From Cristatella mucedo (taxonomy: Eukaryota; Bryozoa; Phylactolaemata; Cristatellidae), in contig WPIO01000005.1 in the NCBI GenBank assembly GCA_009760855.2, forward strand, positions 11,820,001-11,884,000: DNA of 64,000 bases. The letters run 5' to 3'. A program made the position numbers and the translations under genes. How positions within the stretch are numbered: position 1 is the first letter of the stretch; each line of letters starts with the position of its first letter. The notes beneath the pieces were generated by a model that made no database searches, was not told the DNA's origin, and saw nothing but the letters and a program-made list of their open reading frames with translations. Below are positions 18,846 through 30,569 of this stretch, piece after piece.

Positions 18846-21800
18846 ACAGCCATTCGCTGCCTTTATGGTTCCCGGAGACCAAATTGTTGTCCCGTCATGA
18901 TAATCCCTGTACCCCAATACGCCTAGTTGAAGATGAAGGCACGGTATCACATCTAGTGGCAGGATGCAGCAGCTTCAGGCACGTGCGAAAGTTCAGGCCA
19001 AGCAGCAATGGCGATGGGGTGGACCCGGTCGTAGCGTTTTCAGAGTAGCGGTACTTTACACAGAAAGCGGTTTACGCGCCGCAGGGATCGCCAGTGCCAT
19101 ATGCATTTACCCGCTTGAGATTTTGCGAAAAGCGCTCAGCTAGTCCATTGCTCTGTGGGTGACGAGGTGCCGAAAGAAAGTGCCTGATGCCGTTAGCCTG
19201 TAGAAAACTAGCAAAGTAATGAGAGGTGAACTGGTGCCAGTCGTCAGGCACAACTGCACTGGGTAGACCCAATCGGGCAGTGTCCACCACGTCGAGACTG
19301 TGATGCCAGACGTTGCCTCCCTCACGCGGAACACTTTGGGCCACTTCAAGAACGCATCTACCACTACTAGGAACTAGTGATTGTCAAGTGGCTCAGCAAA
19401 ACCGATGCGAAAACGTCTCCAGCGTCCCGCTGGGTCACTCCACTTATGCGAGCTCGCCGGCGGTGCATGCCTCACTTGGTTGCAATGGGGCAGCGACGGC
19501 ACGCAGATTCTATATATCTGTCTATGCTCCACCACCATACGTAGTTTCTAGCAGTCGCCTTCATTTTAATTACGCCGAGATGAACGTCGCTAAGCTCATG
19601 CACGAGCTGGCCGCGGAGGGAAGTGAGTGCGTCTCGTGCCCCAAAGCAGACGCCCACCGCGTAATGCCAGCTCCCGTCTGCAGTTTTAGTATGGGGTCGT
19701 CTTGGCCGCTGAGGAATTTCTGGCCGGAAACCCCATCAGCATTGTGTCAAAAGTAGCAGACACTGTTAGGTTGCTTCTAAGCGCTGCCCAAACCACTTGC
19801 ATAGTCACAGGAAACATAGAAAAAAAAATGTTCAACGTAGAAAAAGCAGTCTCTGGACAGGGTCTTCCTTTTGTGGCAACGGTAGTCGCTACATAGCATC
19901 AGCGTTAGCAAGATCTTCTAACCGCCTGTACTCGATGCTATAGGTATATGCAGATAACACCGCAGCCGAGCGATGCATACGCATGGCAGCAATTGGCGGT
20001 CTTAGGGTTGGGGGATAGTCATGAGTGGGCAGTGCTCGGTAAGCAGCAGGAACGCCCGTGCATACAAATATAGAGCAAAACACACCAAGCTGAAAATTAG
20101 TGCCGAGGCAATGCCTTCTCAATCTACGAACAGTTTTTATGACTAGTAGATAGAGTACGGTAAGCGAAGGCGATGGGTCTCTCCAGTCCGTGGGTGATAT
20201 CGATGAGATAAAACAGCACCCAGTCCATAAGATGACGCGTCGTAAACTAGCACGAACATTTCGTTGGGGCTGTATGATGCCAGGACGCGTTTGGAGCTAA
20301 TTATCTCCTTAACTTTTATGAAAGCCGGTTGACATGGAACAATCAATAGCCACATACTTTCCTTTTGAAGCAATTCGTACAAGGGGTGCTATACCTGTGC
20401 CAGGTTGGGCAAAAACTTGGGATAATATTGCACCATCCCAATAAACGACCGGAAGCCACTGACGTCCGTTGGCGGCGGGGCGTTTTTTTAGCTGTCACTT
20501 TGTCCTCCATGGGGTGCATGCCAATATTGTTTATCTGATGCCCAAGGTGTACTATAGACTGTTTTAAGAAGGATAACTTGGAGGCCGTGCCTTGCAGTTA
20601 TGCCAACACCGAAGCAAGATTATGCATGTGAGAAGTTCGGTCATTTCCGGTCACAAAAATCATCTCATCCTGGTATCACTAGGCAGTCCAGGCAACAAGT
20701 GATCCACAGCCCTTTGGTGAATGGTGGGAGCGGAGGCAACAGTAAATGGCAAGCGGTTATATTTAAACAAACCCTTGTGCGTAGTAATGGTAACAAAAGC
20801 TTTGGACGCTTCCTCAATCTCGATCTCCGTAAATTCAGAGATAGGTCCAGCTTTGAAAATAAGGTCTCTCCATTTAGTTTCTCCTGTGAGTCGTCTATCG
20901 AGAGCATTGGATATGAGACACTCATTAGCTGAAAGTGTCGCGGTGCTCTTTAGTCTTCGCAGAGGCGGATCGAGCCGTCGGATTTAACTATTGGTACTAT
21001 TGGAGTCACCCATTCGCTATGCTCGACCCGTGAAATTATCCCCTCAGAGAACAATTTGTTTAGCTCAGACTCAAACTTCTCGCGTATCGCAAATGGCACT
21101 TTTCGTTTAGTATGCGTGGGTACAGCATTTTCTCAGACATGCAACTTTGACTTGAAGCTGCTGAACTTACCCAGCGTCTGGTGAAAGATATCGTCATGCT
21201 ATTGTAGAAGAGCGTCAAAGTCTCGATGCTCGGTCAATAAATTCGCAGAAACTATCCTGCTGATATAAAGGTCGAAAGCCGCCGTCCATTCTCTGCCAAG
21301 CAGCAGTACAGTGGTTTCGGTAAGGACAACAAGTTGAGCCTGGACCCTTTTTTATTGGTATTCAGCCTGAGGATGACTTACGCCAACAGGAGATATTTCC
21401 ACAGTAGCACCATACGACCGTTGTGTAATAGTCGTTGGCTCTAGGGACAGGCGAGAACAGAGGCGCTCATACTCGTGCAAGGATAGCGCAAAAAATGCTA
21501 GATCTCATGTCGAATTCCGTGTGAGCGGGTTTTCCTTCAACATGGACTCGTATCATGCACTGGGTCGCACTTCCCGCAGAATGAATGAAAACGACGTCGT
21601 CTGACACTTTTCTGACATCAGCGGAGTTGTTGAGCTAATTGTTGATCTTGTTCTCAGTTGCTCTCAATTTTGCTCCCGCTCGCATTCGATGCTGATCGTC
21701 ACACTTTTCGGAGATGACCTTTAATCAACAGACGTGGCATACGCTGCGGTAATGAGGGCATCTGCGCCGTTCGTGGTGCGTTGAACCGAAAGAGGCGCAT

Positions 21801-21940
21801 TCGCCAGCGATTGCTTTGGAATGCCGCGTGCTGATCTTGTCAACGGGCAAAGGTTCGGCAGTCCAATGCTAGGAACCATTTTCAATCGCTTCAACCTCTT
21901 CACACGAATATTATACCGCGGTCACAATGTTCAACGCTAC
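18846..21940 (-). pseudogene. Ty3/Gypsy-1 pol relic (zinc knuckle/protease, RT, RNase H, integrase)
   Basis: Minus-strand pol in pieces, in the order expected of Ty3/Gypsy (PR-RT-RH-INT). About 21720-21940: knuckle-like remnant ('KGHLRKV'). About 21360-21620: protease-like ('VHVEGKPAHTEFDM'). About 20665-20925: RT with 'LFSKLDLS' and a degraded 'CLDCLVIPG'. About 20143-20382: RNase H with 'FVLVYDASSYGLGAVL'. About 19472-19657: integrase zinc-binding 'HLGVIKMKATARNYVWW...CRRC'. About 19072-19364: integrase core, with an Asp in 'VDAFLKWPKVF', a degraded second acidic site ('VPDDWHQFTS') and a Glu in 'NGLAERF'. About 18846-19070: C-terminal part. Many stops and frame changes; inactive. The left LTR is missing; LINE B lies there. 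Confidence 0.85.
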
Positions 21941-21994
21941 CTCCAGTGTCAGACTTTTCACGTCAGCAGCCTTTACCGAGTAGCTGCGTGCCGT

Positions 21995-23749
21995 AGCTTT
22001 TGGGAGGCAGAGGCCGCGGCCCGCCCCGTAGACGCACAGAGATTGCAACGCGCCCTACTCAAGGCGTCGCCGCCGAGAGAGCAGCCCCTGCACCCGATTC
22101 TCCTGCTCCCACTCTCCCCTTCGGAAGTGGCGAGGAAACTGAAGAAGGCCAGCAACACCTCCCCTGGAGCGGACCGGCTAGAATACCGGCACCTCAAGGC
22201 GGTGGATGCACAAGCAACTCTCCTGGCGACCATCCTCAACGGCTGCCTAGAGTTTGGCGACGTGCCCCCCCCCCGCGTGGAAGACGGGCCACACGGTCCT
22301 GATCCACAAGAAAGGAGATCCGAAGGTGCCGGGAAACTTCCGGCCAATCTCGCCCCTGCCAACAATATATAAACTCTTGTCGGGCTGCTTGGCCACGAGG
22401 CTGTCGCTGCTGCTGCGGGAGAACAATGTGCTGTCCCCACAGCAGAAAGGCTTTCTTCCAGGCTGTGAAGGCTGTCAAGAGCAGACCTTCCTCGTCGAGT
22501 CGGCCCTGAGGGATGCGGCCAAAAGGAAGCGCACCTTGTGCGGAGCCTTTTTGGACCTTCAGAATGCATTCCCCAGTGTGCCACACGAGGCGCTCTACTC
22601 CACTCTTTCCCACTTGGGCGTGGACCAGCGCTTTGTAGGCTTCGTCCGCAACATATATGCCAGGCCTCTATCGCGCTGAGAGTTGGCTCGACCACCCTGG
22701 ATCCGTTCCCAGCTGCTGCGGGCGTCCGCCAGGGCGACCCACTCTCACCCATCCTTTTTGATGTGGTGATGGAGCCGCTTGTCAGAAGGCTAGCGGCTGG
22801 GGCGGAGAGGCATGGATATGCACTGGACTCGGCCAAGATCTCTGTTTGCGCCCTGGCCGACGATCTGGCCATTTTTTCGAACTCGCCGCGCTCCCTTCAG
22901 CGCCAGCTCGATCGAGCACATCGGGCTGCCTCGAGCATAGGCCTCAAGTTCAGGCCGGAAAAGTGTAGGACGCTGGTGCGCTACCCTGCGGCGTCGGAGA
23001 GCCTGGTCTTCACCATCGCCGGCTCCCCGCTTCCAATGCTACGAGACGAGGAGGCGCACCTATACCTAGGTGCCCCCCAGGGCTTTGCTTACCCTCGGGC
23101 GGAGGTAGAGACGGCGATCTCCCTCCTCACCCGGGATGTAGCCCTGCTTCAGACGTCCCTCCTGGCTCCGTGGCAGAAGATGGACGCCCTCCGCACGTTT
23201 CTTATGCCCAGACTGGAGTATCTGGGATGTGCGAAATGGCTCCGAAAGAAGCTCCTGGTCCCAGCCGACAGAGCGATTAAGGACTTCTGCAGGTCGGTTT
23301 GCTCCCTTCCGGACAAAGCCACTCTGGGCTTCTTCCACGCCTCACGCTCCAGTGGTGGAATTGGCCTTCTCCCGCTCTCGCAGGATGTGGACATCCTTCG
23401 CGCCACGCAGGCGTGCCGCATGCTGTCCTGCCCGGACTGGAAGGTGGCAGGAGTTGCTCTGGAAGGGCTTGATGGCGCCATAAAAGTACTTAAAGGGTCG
23501 CCCTCGGACGAGGCCAGAACCATCTTCCTGTCGGGCGGTTCCTTTGAACATGCCGTGGGTGCTGGATCAAAGTCGCTCTGGTCTGAGGCCCGCCAGGCGC
23601 TCAAACGCCTGGGTGTTGGTGCCCAGTACGCCGATGGAAAGATTCAGCTCCACTGGATCGAAGGGGACCATGAGCGCCCTCAGTTCTCCCCCTCCGAAAT
23701 GGTCTTCACCATCAGACAGGATCTGGCAAAGTTATGGGCGGTATATTAG
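21995..23749 (+). pseudogene. RT domain of the R2-like LINE (2 frameshifts)
   Basis: Reverse transcriptase for target-primed reverse transcription. Three consecutive frames cover it: about 21995-22280, 22254-22679 and 22625-23749. The catalytic Asp in 'FLDLQNAF' and the Asp pair in 'LADDLAIF' are intact. The last frame (about 375 codons) extends through the thumb region ('LMPRLEYLGCAKWLRKKLL', 'LGFFHASRSSGGIGLLPLSQ') to 'FTIRQDLAKLWAVY' and a stop created at the inversion boundary. The C-run at 22264-22274 is the likely first frameshift site. Confidence 0.85.
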
Positions 23750-24222
23750 CGCGAGAGGCGTGCCACCTCCAGCGCGAGCTCGCCGTTGTCGAACGGGACC
23801 GCTACGTCGACCACTACCGCGTAGGCTCCCGTGTCGATGACAAGGTCTGGGCGACGATGCTGGGTCGGGTCGAGCTCATGGTGCTGGTCCACTCGGGCGT
23901 GTCTCCTTAGTGCCCAAGGCAGCGCCTCCAGGAGCCGGTACAGGACCGCGTCATGCCGTTTAGTGATGGCAACCATCATGCTTGGGCAATTGTTCAGGAC
24001 GTGCGGCAGCGTCTCGCGCTGACCGCAGCCCTTGCGGCAGAGGCGCTCCGACGTGGGGTCAAACCTGGCCCTGGCAGCGGCCACCGGCAGGAGGTCCAGT
24101 CTGGCACGGAAAACAAAGCGCCAAGCAGCAAAAGTGACACCGAGGCCCGAAAAGAGGAAGTGGGTGTGGTTGCTGTGTCTGTCTGTAGCCAGACAGCGAG
24201 CCACTTTCCCCTGATCCTGAAA
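23750..24222 (-). pseudogene. Inverted segment: zinc finger and endonuclease N-half of the R2-like LINE
   Basis: Opposite orientation to its flanks. In order on the minus strand: 'FQDQGKVARCLATDRHSNH', 'HFLFSGLGVTFAAWRFVFRARLDLLP', a CCHC-type motif 'CRKGCGQRETLPHVLNNCP', then the PD-(D/E)-like endonuclease part 'RRPDLVIDTGAYAVVVDVAVPF' and 'LALEVARLSR'. The + strand flanks carry the preceding (RT) and following ('KYIELVDELRV') parts of the same protein. Turning the segment round would restore the normal domain order. Confidence 0.85.
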
Positions 24223-24224
24223 GG

Positions 24225-24902
24225 AAGCTCCTCAAATACATCGAGCTGGTGGATGAGCTTCGCGTCCGAGGACGCCAGGTTGAGCACTGCGCCTTCATCG
24301 TGGGCTCCCTCGTTGCCTGGCACCCTGAGAACGAGAGGACCCTGGCAGCCCTCAGGGTGAGCCAGCGCCACCGCAGGCTTCTCAGGAAGCTCTGTGTAGC
24401 GGACGCCATTAATGGCTCGGCCAGGGTCTGGCTGCAATTTGTGGGCACTACAGACAGCCCACAAGAGGGAGCGCGGCCGACACATGACCCGCCAGCGCCT
24501 GGAGACAGTGAGGCGTCGCCCACAACGCACTGGACGGACGCCCCACCTATCTCTGGATTGGAAAGGCATAGAGGAAAGCTGCCCCAGCCCGTGACTACAC
24601 CACCCGAGATAGCTCCCCTCCAGAGTCCAGCCGGCTCGGTAGAGCGGGACGTTCGCGTGAGAGCTCCAGAGAGAGCCGGTCAGTCACAGCCAGTAAGGCT
24701 CAGTGGCGCCGCCCTCCAAAGAGCAGCGGCTCAGTACACTGTGACACGCCCTCCCGCGCCGCGCGCGACCGTGGTGGACCCTTGGAGGAGGGCTACGCCG
24801 ATCAGGCTCGGAGTGCCCCAGCAAGCAAGCGCGACACCGGAGGTCCGGCCACCTCCAGATCGCGATGCTGGCTCCACCCGAGAGGTGTCTTGGAGGACCT
24901 AG
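24225..24902 (+). pseudogene. C-terminus of R2-like LINE protein plus Pro/Arg-rich tail
   Basis: Begins 'LLKYIELVDELRVRG', then 'VEHCAFIVGSLVAWHPENER', 'RHRRLLRKLCVADAINGSARVW', the well-conserved C-terminal part of REL-endonuclease LINEs. The frame stays open about 150 more codons in Pro/Arg/Ala/Thr-rich sequence to the TAG at 24900-24902. Such a long tail is not usual in the family. It may be chance read-through of GC-rich 3' UTR. Confidence 0.75.
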
Positions 24903-24904
24903 GC

Positions 24905-25345
24905 CGACCATGTACCCCACCAGTAATTAAACAAATGAAGATATTGCAAGAAAGGCCACATACCAGCTGGTGGCGCCGAGCTTTCGGCAAAAATGGTTCG
25001 AATCAGAAATTCTGAGCCAAAAGACGCAAGGCAGCTAAATTTTCCCTCGCAGTGTTTCTCCTGGTCATTGATGAAGACAGTGGAACTTGTAGGTCTCAGC
25101 AATTTCAAGCGGTACGAAAGCGCCCGCGTGAGATCTTACAAACTCTTATCCGACAGTTTAGCCGGTGATACAAGGCTACGTACCAGCGCGTATGCCTTAG
25201 CTCCAATAGAATTCAGAAATAAGGCTTTATGGCGATCTACCGGAACCTCATGACCTAGCAAGCACTGTTCGAAAATATCCCGGTAGTAGCCGAACGCCTA
25301 TCTTTCCTCATCAAACGAGAGGAATCCTTCGCGTGTCGCCATTGG
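24905..25345 (-). pseudogene. Ty3/Gypsy-1 gag relic, split by the R2-like LINE
   Basis: Minus strand: begins near ATG at about 25343 ('MATREGFLSFDEE'). Continues in broken frames through 'FEQCLLGHEVPVDRHKALFL', 'NSIGAKAYALVRSLVSPAKL' and 'LTRALSYRLKP', and on to 'RRHQLVCGLSCNIF' at about 24925, where the LINE begins. These phrases fit the Gag of Ty3/Gypsy elements (e.g. 'IG.KAY.L.RSLV.P.K', '..D..VCGL'). Several stops. Confidence 0.72.
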
Positions 25346-25372
25346 TCAACAAAAAATCCATCGCGTCGCCAC

Positions 25373-25943
25373 TGTTGTATTTGTGTGAGCAGTCGCGCAA
25401 AACAAAAGACGGCTCAGACTGATGCCGTTTATTACGAAAAGACGAACCAGGCCGAAGCGGCACCACGCAAGCTCATACGCGTCCACAAAAGTGGGTCCGC
25501 TTTTCTTGGTTGGAAGAGGGTGGTAGCTAGGCAAGTCAGGCGTACCCAACAAGTCATTTTCCTTTTATACCCTTCCACCCGAACTCTTGAAATCGTGCGT
25601 AGTTGGTATTCTCGCGGACCCAACTCTCTGCGTCCATTCTTAGGCTTATTCATTTTCGCATGAAGCCTATTGGGTGACTCCTGAGCATGCTTATCGGCCT
25701 CGAGCACAGTTGTGGGCGCCTGGTGCTATTGTAATTAGCACAGCAGCCTGCCACTAATGTAGGTCCCACCTGCAGCAGGTAGTTGGGCAATTGTCTGGCC
25801 TTTGAGGTAAAGATGTGGCCCGCCACAGATGCACTCCCCCATCTGCAGTGAGTCAGCCAGCTCGCATATGTACCAGTTTAGGGAATAAAGATCGAGTCTC
25901 GTTTACCGCTCATGTCCTCGTTGTGTCTCCGTTAGACTCCACA
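25373..25943 (-). repeat. Gypsy-1 5' LTR (~571 bp) with promoter and poly(A) signal
   Basis: On the minus strand the block starts TGTGGAGTC (25943) and ends ...AATACAACA (25373), i.e. TGT...ACA ends. It contains TATAAAAGG (about 25562-25570) and, about 130 bp on, TAATAAA (about 25428-25434). It is followed at once by 'gTGGCGACGCGATGG' (25372-25358), a primer-binding-site-like sequence, and then gag. The opposite LTR is not present, so identity between LTRs cannot be used for dating. Confidence 0.62.
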
Positions 25944-26849
25944 AGAATAGCCGCCGCCGGAGCTGGTCGTACAAAAGCATTTGTGTAATGCAGCATATTA
26001 GTCGACCCACATCCTGAACGAGTCATCTGCCCAAAGCTCTACTCTAACCTGAGCGAATCTCACTGTCAGATTACCCCTAGCTCCACTACCGGTTAACTAA
26101 TGGGTCCCCTACCCGGGTTCTACTTAGCAAGATACCCTTCCGCTACGGGCAGTTTTAGGTGCCCTAACCTAACCCGCAAAGGCAAGGGCTCGTATCGTGG
26201 TTAAACTAAGAGCTGCTTCTGTGCATTACTCTCCTTTCCCGAGAGATATGGCCTGATATCCCGTATCACATCGGCCATTCAAGCCTAGACGCCAGAGTGA
26301 CTGCATATGCCTAGCCAAAGTGCTGGATCGCCTTTAGACGGCACTTGAATTGCTCATGAAAAAATGAGCTCTTGAATGCAGTCATGCATTCTTGCCGTCT
26401 TTGGGTATGGCCTGATGCAGCCGCAGGCTGCGATGGTTACAATGCCATGCCACCGGTGTTACACTGTCGCTTCGTCGATGGTACCGAAAAGAGGACCATT
26501 CAATACCAACCACCAGCAGACGATAATCAAGAAATACGCAGTCCTGCTCAAGAAGGCATCGATCCGCGCCAAAGACCGATCCCAAAGCTTATTAGTTGCC
26601 TCTATGGGGAGCCAGATGGCGACAACTGTCGCTTCAAAGATTGAAACCTCAGCTGTCTGTTCCCCTTAAGTCAATCGTCAGCCGGTGACGGTGTCTTGCT
26701 ATGTTGGTAGAAGCAGTCATCAGCCTACAAAACGGGTTGCAGCTCCACCGTGGTAGCATCTCCACAGCCTGGTGATGGAGCAGTATCGGGGAGTTATCGG
26801 ACTTCTGGTCCAAAATTGAAGGGGCTGTTCATGTTAGGCCGTGAACGCC
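25944..26849. other. Unassigned DNA
   Basis: No gene or repeat family recognised. Two overlapping 90-97 codon open frames (26372-26669 +) have no motif. Confidence 0.3.
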
Positions 26850-27000
26850 CCAGGAGTTAAGGTGTCGCTCTGCACGACCGAGGTCATTGGTTTGAACCCT
26901 GCAGCTGAGCCATAATTTATTGCCAACTGCAAGCGGTGGTGATAGTCAGTAAGGTTCTTCTGCCGCTATACAAATGAGTCTATTTTAAATCAGCCGAGAC
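26850..27000 (+). mobile_element. SINE S1 copy e
   Basis: Sense S1 with 'ggagttaaggtgtcgctctgcacgaccgaggtcattggtttgaaccctgc', then 'caactgcaagcggtggtgatagtcagtaaggttcttctgccgctatac' and 'aaatcagccga'. Confidence 0.76.
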
Positions 27001-29084
27001 TTTTTATTGGTGCGAACAGTGAGATTCAAAGACGACAATCGTGACGCAGGGCTGACGTATAATCAATTTTAGGAGACGACAGTGACGCGATCGGCGTGAT
27101 AGTTTTCGCACATACAACCAGCAAAGAACTGACGACAGAGGATTAGGACAAAAGAAGATGATGCCGACATGTCCAAGCGCTGCATTTCAGCATGCTGAGC
27201 GGTCTGTAGAATCAGCAGGCCTTTGCGTCAACAAGAAAATATGACAACCTGACCAAAAGATCGCTTCTGGAAAAAAGAGTTCTTTGGTCACGTTATCCTG
27301 TTCTATACATAAAGGTATAAGCCATAAAGTTACATACATAAAGCCAGGTCATAAGTCAAGCATCAATGTGGTTTCATAATTAGATATAGAGCTGTTCATA
27401 AGCTTCAGGGTATCAGTACTATTTCATAAATGGTCGTCAGTTCATAGTCAGTCTGTCCCGGGATTTTTGTTAACTTATAGCCACGTAAAGTTTCGGTGTT
27501 TTTGAAGGTTTTACGTGACCAATTGGCCTCATGACGTCTTCTGGGTCGCTCGTGTGATTTGAAAGTCGGAATTTTACTGCAACGGAGCCGTTCTCCATAC
27601 TCTGGCTGTATTGGGATGTCGCTGTCTGCCGAAATGGACATAAGCACTTGGAGGCCAGCTGTTCGCCTCTAGCTATCTGCCATCAGTAGCTGCTATTTAG
27701 CTCCGCCGTCAAGACTGTTGATCGTCTAATCTTCTTACGCAACAGCATCGGTTTACTAGAGACGAATTTGTGGAAACTTCAGCCCCAAATCAGAGAAGAA
27801 AAAACAGAGAACTAAGTAAAAGACCAATATCCTTGCCAAGGAAGTGGACTGAACATGAACTGACACTGTAGAGTCGACCTTAAACACGAAGCACATACCT
27901 ACTGCCCTCTAGTTTCAATGATGAAATACGAGTTGACCGACATAAGATCAAAAGATGTACACAGATTTCAGCCGAAGAAAAAAAATAAGACGTCAGCATT
28001 ATAAAATTACAAAGCTGGGCAGATCTTTTGATTCATGCGTTTAATACTAATAAGAGCGGTTCTTGGTCAGGAATATCCCGTGTTTCAATATAACCGCATG
28101 CTCTATTGAATGTCACGTCCTCTGAACGATCGCTTGAGCAAATTTCTTTGGACTACTATCCTCGTTAAAAAACTAAAGACAGATAGATCACCATACGGCC
28201 CCCTTGCCGAGTTAACCGAAAAGTAGTTAATGCGGTTAGATATGTTTCTTTGGATACAAAAGAGATCGTTAAAGACGTATACGGTACCTCAATCTTTCGA
28301 AAAAGGCGTTGAATGACGACAACATATACCAAAGGTTGCCACTTAATATGACACGAGAGATTTGCTGGGAGCTCATGTAACCCAATATCCCGCTAGCTGC
28401 ACCTGTGACAACATCCCGTATGGAAAGGTGACACTTGAATAGGTAAGTGCAGGGCTCTAAAGTACGGACCTAGCGGCCGTCTAGATTTGTGAAAGACACA
28501 CAATTATTAAATGAGCTACAGCACCGCGATGCACATTACTAAAATATGGGCACGGCTCTATTTGCAATCGATTCGATCGGGCGCGGATAAGGATCCCTTG
28601 TCCACTCTACCAACGAACATAGACGAGAAGCATCAAAATATCCATCAAAAGCTCCGATCAAAGCCGAAACATCAAGCGAGCCAAGTGACGAAGTGAATCC
28701 AAAGTTGAGACTCTCCTTCTAGTTGAAGATTCCTTATTATTGGCGATGGGCCAAGTGATGTGAACAAGTGGAGTCAACAGCCAATTAAATCCACCCCATG
28801 CCTGAGTGCGTTAATTTGGAATACAAGTTGATCCCCCACTGGATCCTTCCGAAAAGCCAAACCGCTGGTCGCAGGGACACGATGCGTTAGGAACAGTGAC
28901 AGCGGCGGTGCAGCGGACGTCAAGTGCGTTCTCATTCCACCGGGTATCGGAAGCAGTCCGGGAATTAGTCAAGATGCGCTTCATTTGCCCCCTCTAAGAA
29001 ATTCTCTAAGATTGGTGAACAAAAAATCTATTTCTTTCTCGATTTATGAATGTAAAAACAGTAAAAGTATCGAGCGGGTTGGAT
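27001..29084. other. Long stretch without recognised features
   Basis: About 2.1 kb with no gene family, SINE or LINE by eye. Open frames at 27405-27647 (-) and 28511-28696 (+) are short and motif-less. Confidence 0.35.
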
Positions 29085-30265
29085 GGATGCAAGGCAAGCC
29101 CTAAGTACAAGTCAGGTCTCATCCACCAGATCAGTCACCGATGAACTCCCTCAAGGGTCCGTCCTCGGTCCCTTGATGTTCTCCATGTACACTCAACATC
29201 CAGAGAAAGTGAATCTTGCCTGTGGAATAGGCTATCACTTTTTATGGTGACAATACTCAGCCTAATTAGTCATTTAAACAGTCAGAATCTGCTGAAGCGT
29301 CTGATAAACTGAACGCTTGCCTTGCAGACATTCGATCCTAGCTGTCGGAAAATGTCCTTAAACGAAATGACGATAAAATGAAACCGACGCTGATGGGACA
29401 CGCAAAGCTCGTGGCTTGACTGGAAGACTTTGCTCTGTTAATAAATGATGCTGTTGGCGACCATCGCCGTGTGCTTGAAATTTAGGTATCTTCTTCGACA
29501 GCTGTCTAAATTTTTAAAGCTTCGCCAAGGAGAGTGCTTTCACAGCTAGCCATCACGTCCGATCCTTTTTAAAGATTAAGAACTGTCCTCCACGGTGGCT
29601 TGCAAAAATTTAACTAGTTCATTGGTGCTAGCTCGGCTATCTATTGCAATTCTCTTTTGGCTGGACTACCAGAAAATGCCACTAGGCCACTTCAGCTGGT
29701 GATAAACTTGGCTGCAAGGCTAATTTGAAAATCCCTGAGGTTTGACCATGTATCTACTCTGCTGAAAGAGCTTGCATTGCTGCCGGTTGATCGACGGGTA
29801 CAGAGCAAAGTTCATACCCTGACCCACAAGGCCTGCCACTGTTTGACTCTTTCATACCTTGCCGAACTGCGCACTAGTTTCAGCGTCTTCTACCTTCAGG
29901 TCATGTACGGATAATGAATGAGCTGTTTCATTCCTCCGCTTAAAAAGCGTTGGCGACAGAATGTTTTGCTCTGCAGGATATAGACTGTGGAACGCACTTG
30001 CACTATTCTTACGCAACGACATCTACTTCCTGTTTCCGACTATGGCTGCTCATCCTTTCCAGCAGTTCTGAGCTGCAAGTTCCATGCTGCTCACTGCCTC
30101 AACTGCTCTCCTGACTCTGCTGTGCTTGTCATATTTTTCTTTTGTTGTATGAGATTAAGTCTGTTGGCTGCCGAATGCGTGGCGAAAGCCTCGTAAGCTA
30201 CGAGTGCGCTTTAGAAAACTTTCCTGCATAACACCCACACGGTCTCTGCGGCTTCGTAGTGTTGC
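29085..30265 (+). mobile_element. LINE family B, old diverged copy
   Basis: Recognisable RT core 'LPQGSVLGPLMFSMYTQHP' (motif B), 'GIGYHF', 'KLNACLADI', then 'LINDAVG', 'RLQSKVHTLTHKACH'-like sequence and the tail 'taacacccacacggtctctgcggctt'. Many stops and frameshifts; clearly older than the other B copies. Confidence 0.8.
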
Positions 30266-30569
30266 GTAGATAAAAGTTCTGGCTCGGCTACTGTGAGCGA
30301 GTGCTGGTAATTTCTATTAAACGTATATTTGTGACCGCCTCTTCTATGTTTCTCCTGCGGCTCCGTGTCACGCTGCAAGTCTTCAAAATATGACACCTTG
30401 CGCAATGTTGCCGTAAATAACATAAATTTTTTAGTGTAGAGAGGGCTTACGTGCCTCAGAATCATAACAACGGTGATACAGTATGGGAATTCTTAGACCA
30501 AGCCTTGGCTATTTTAAAAGCTGTCTTGTTACGAACGTGTGTAACTTATCTCCGTCAGTAACTCCAGTC
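30266..30569. other. Unassigned DNA
   Basis: Nothing recognised between the old LINE B and SINE S1. Confidence 0.3.

Larger units (their letters stand above)
21965..24925 (+). mobile_element. R2/R4/NeSL-type LINE with restriction-like endonuclease, rearranged
   Basis: GC-rich non-LTR element inserted antisense in Gypsy-1 gag. RT motifs on the + strand: 'NFRPISPLPTIYKL', 'FLDLQNAFPSVPHEAL', 'GVRQGDPLSPILF', 'ALADDLAIFS' and 'GLKFRPEKC'. Frames change at a C-run (about 22264-22274) and near 22675. RT reads to 23749. The zinc-finger/endonuclease part is inverted (23750-24222), and the endonuclease C-terminus is again on the + strand (24225 on). The N-terminal zinc-finger domain usual in the R2 group is not seen, so the copy is 5'-truncated. 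Strong family evidence; the exact clade is not resolved. Confidence 0.88.

Noticed and set aside
21973-22872. 299-codon minus-strand open frame
   Set aside because: Antisense shadow of the RT domain; RT motifs are all on the plus strand here.
25711-25943. Separate plus-strand solo LTR (TGTGG...CCACA, AATAAA at 25884)
   Set aside because: The minus-strand reading as part of one ~571-bp LTR leading into PBS and gag explains more; no TSD is seen around 25711-25943.
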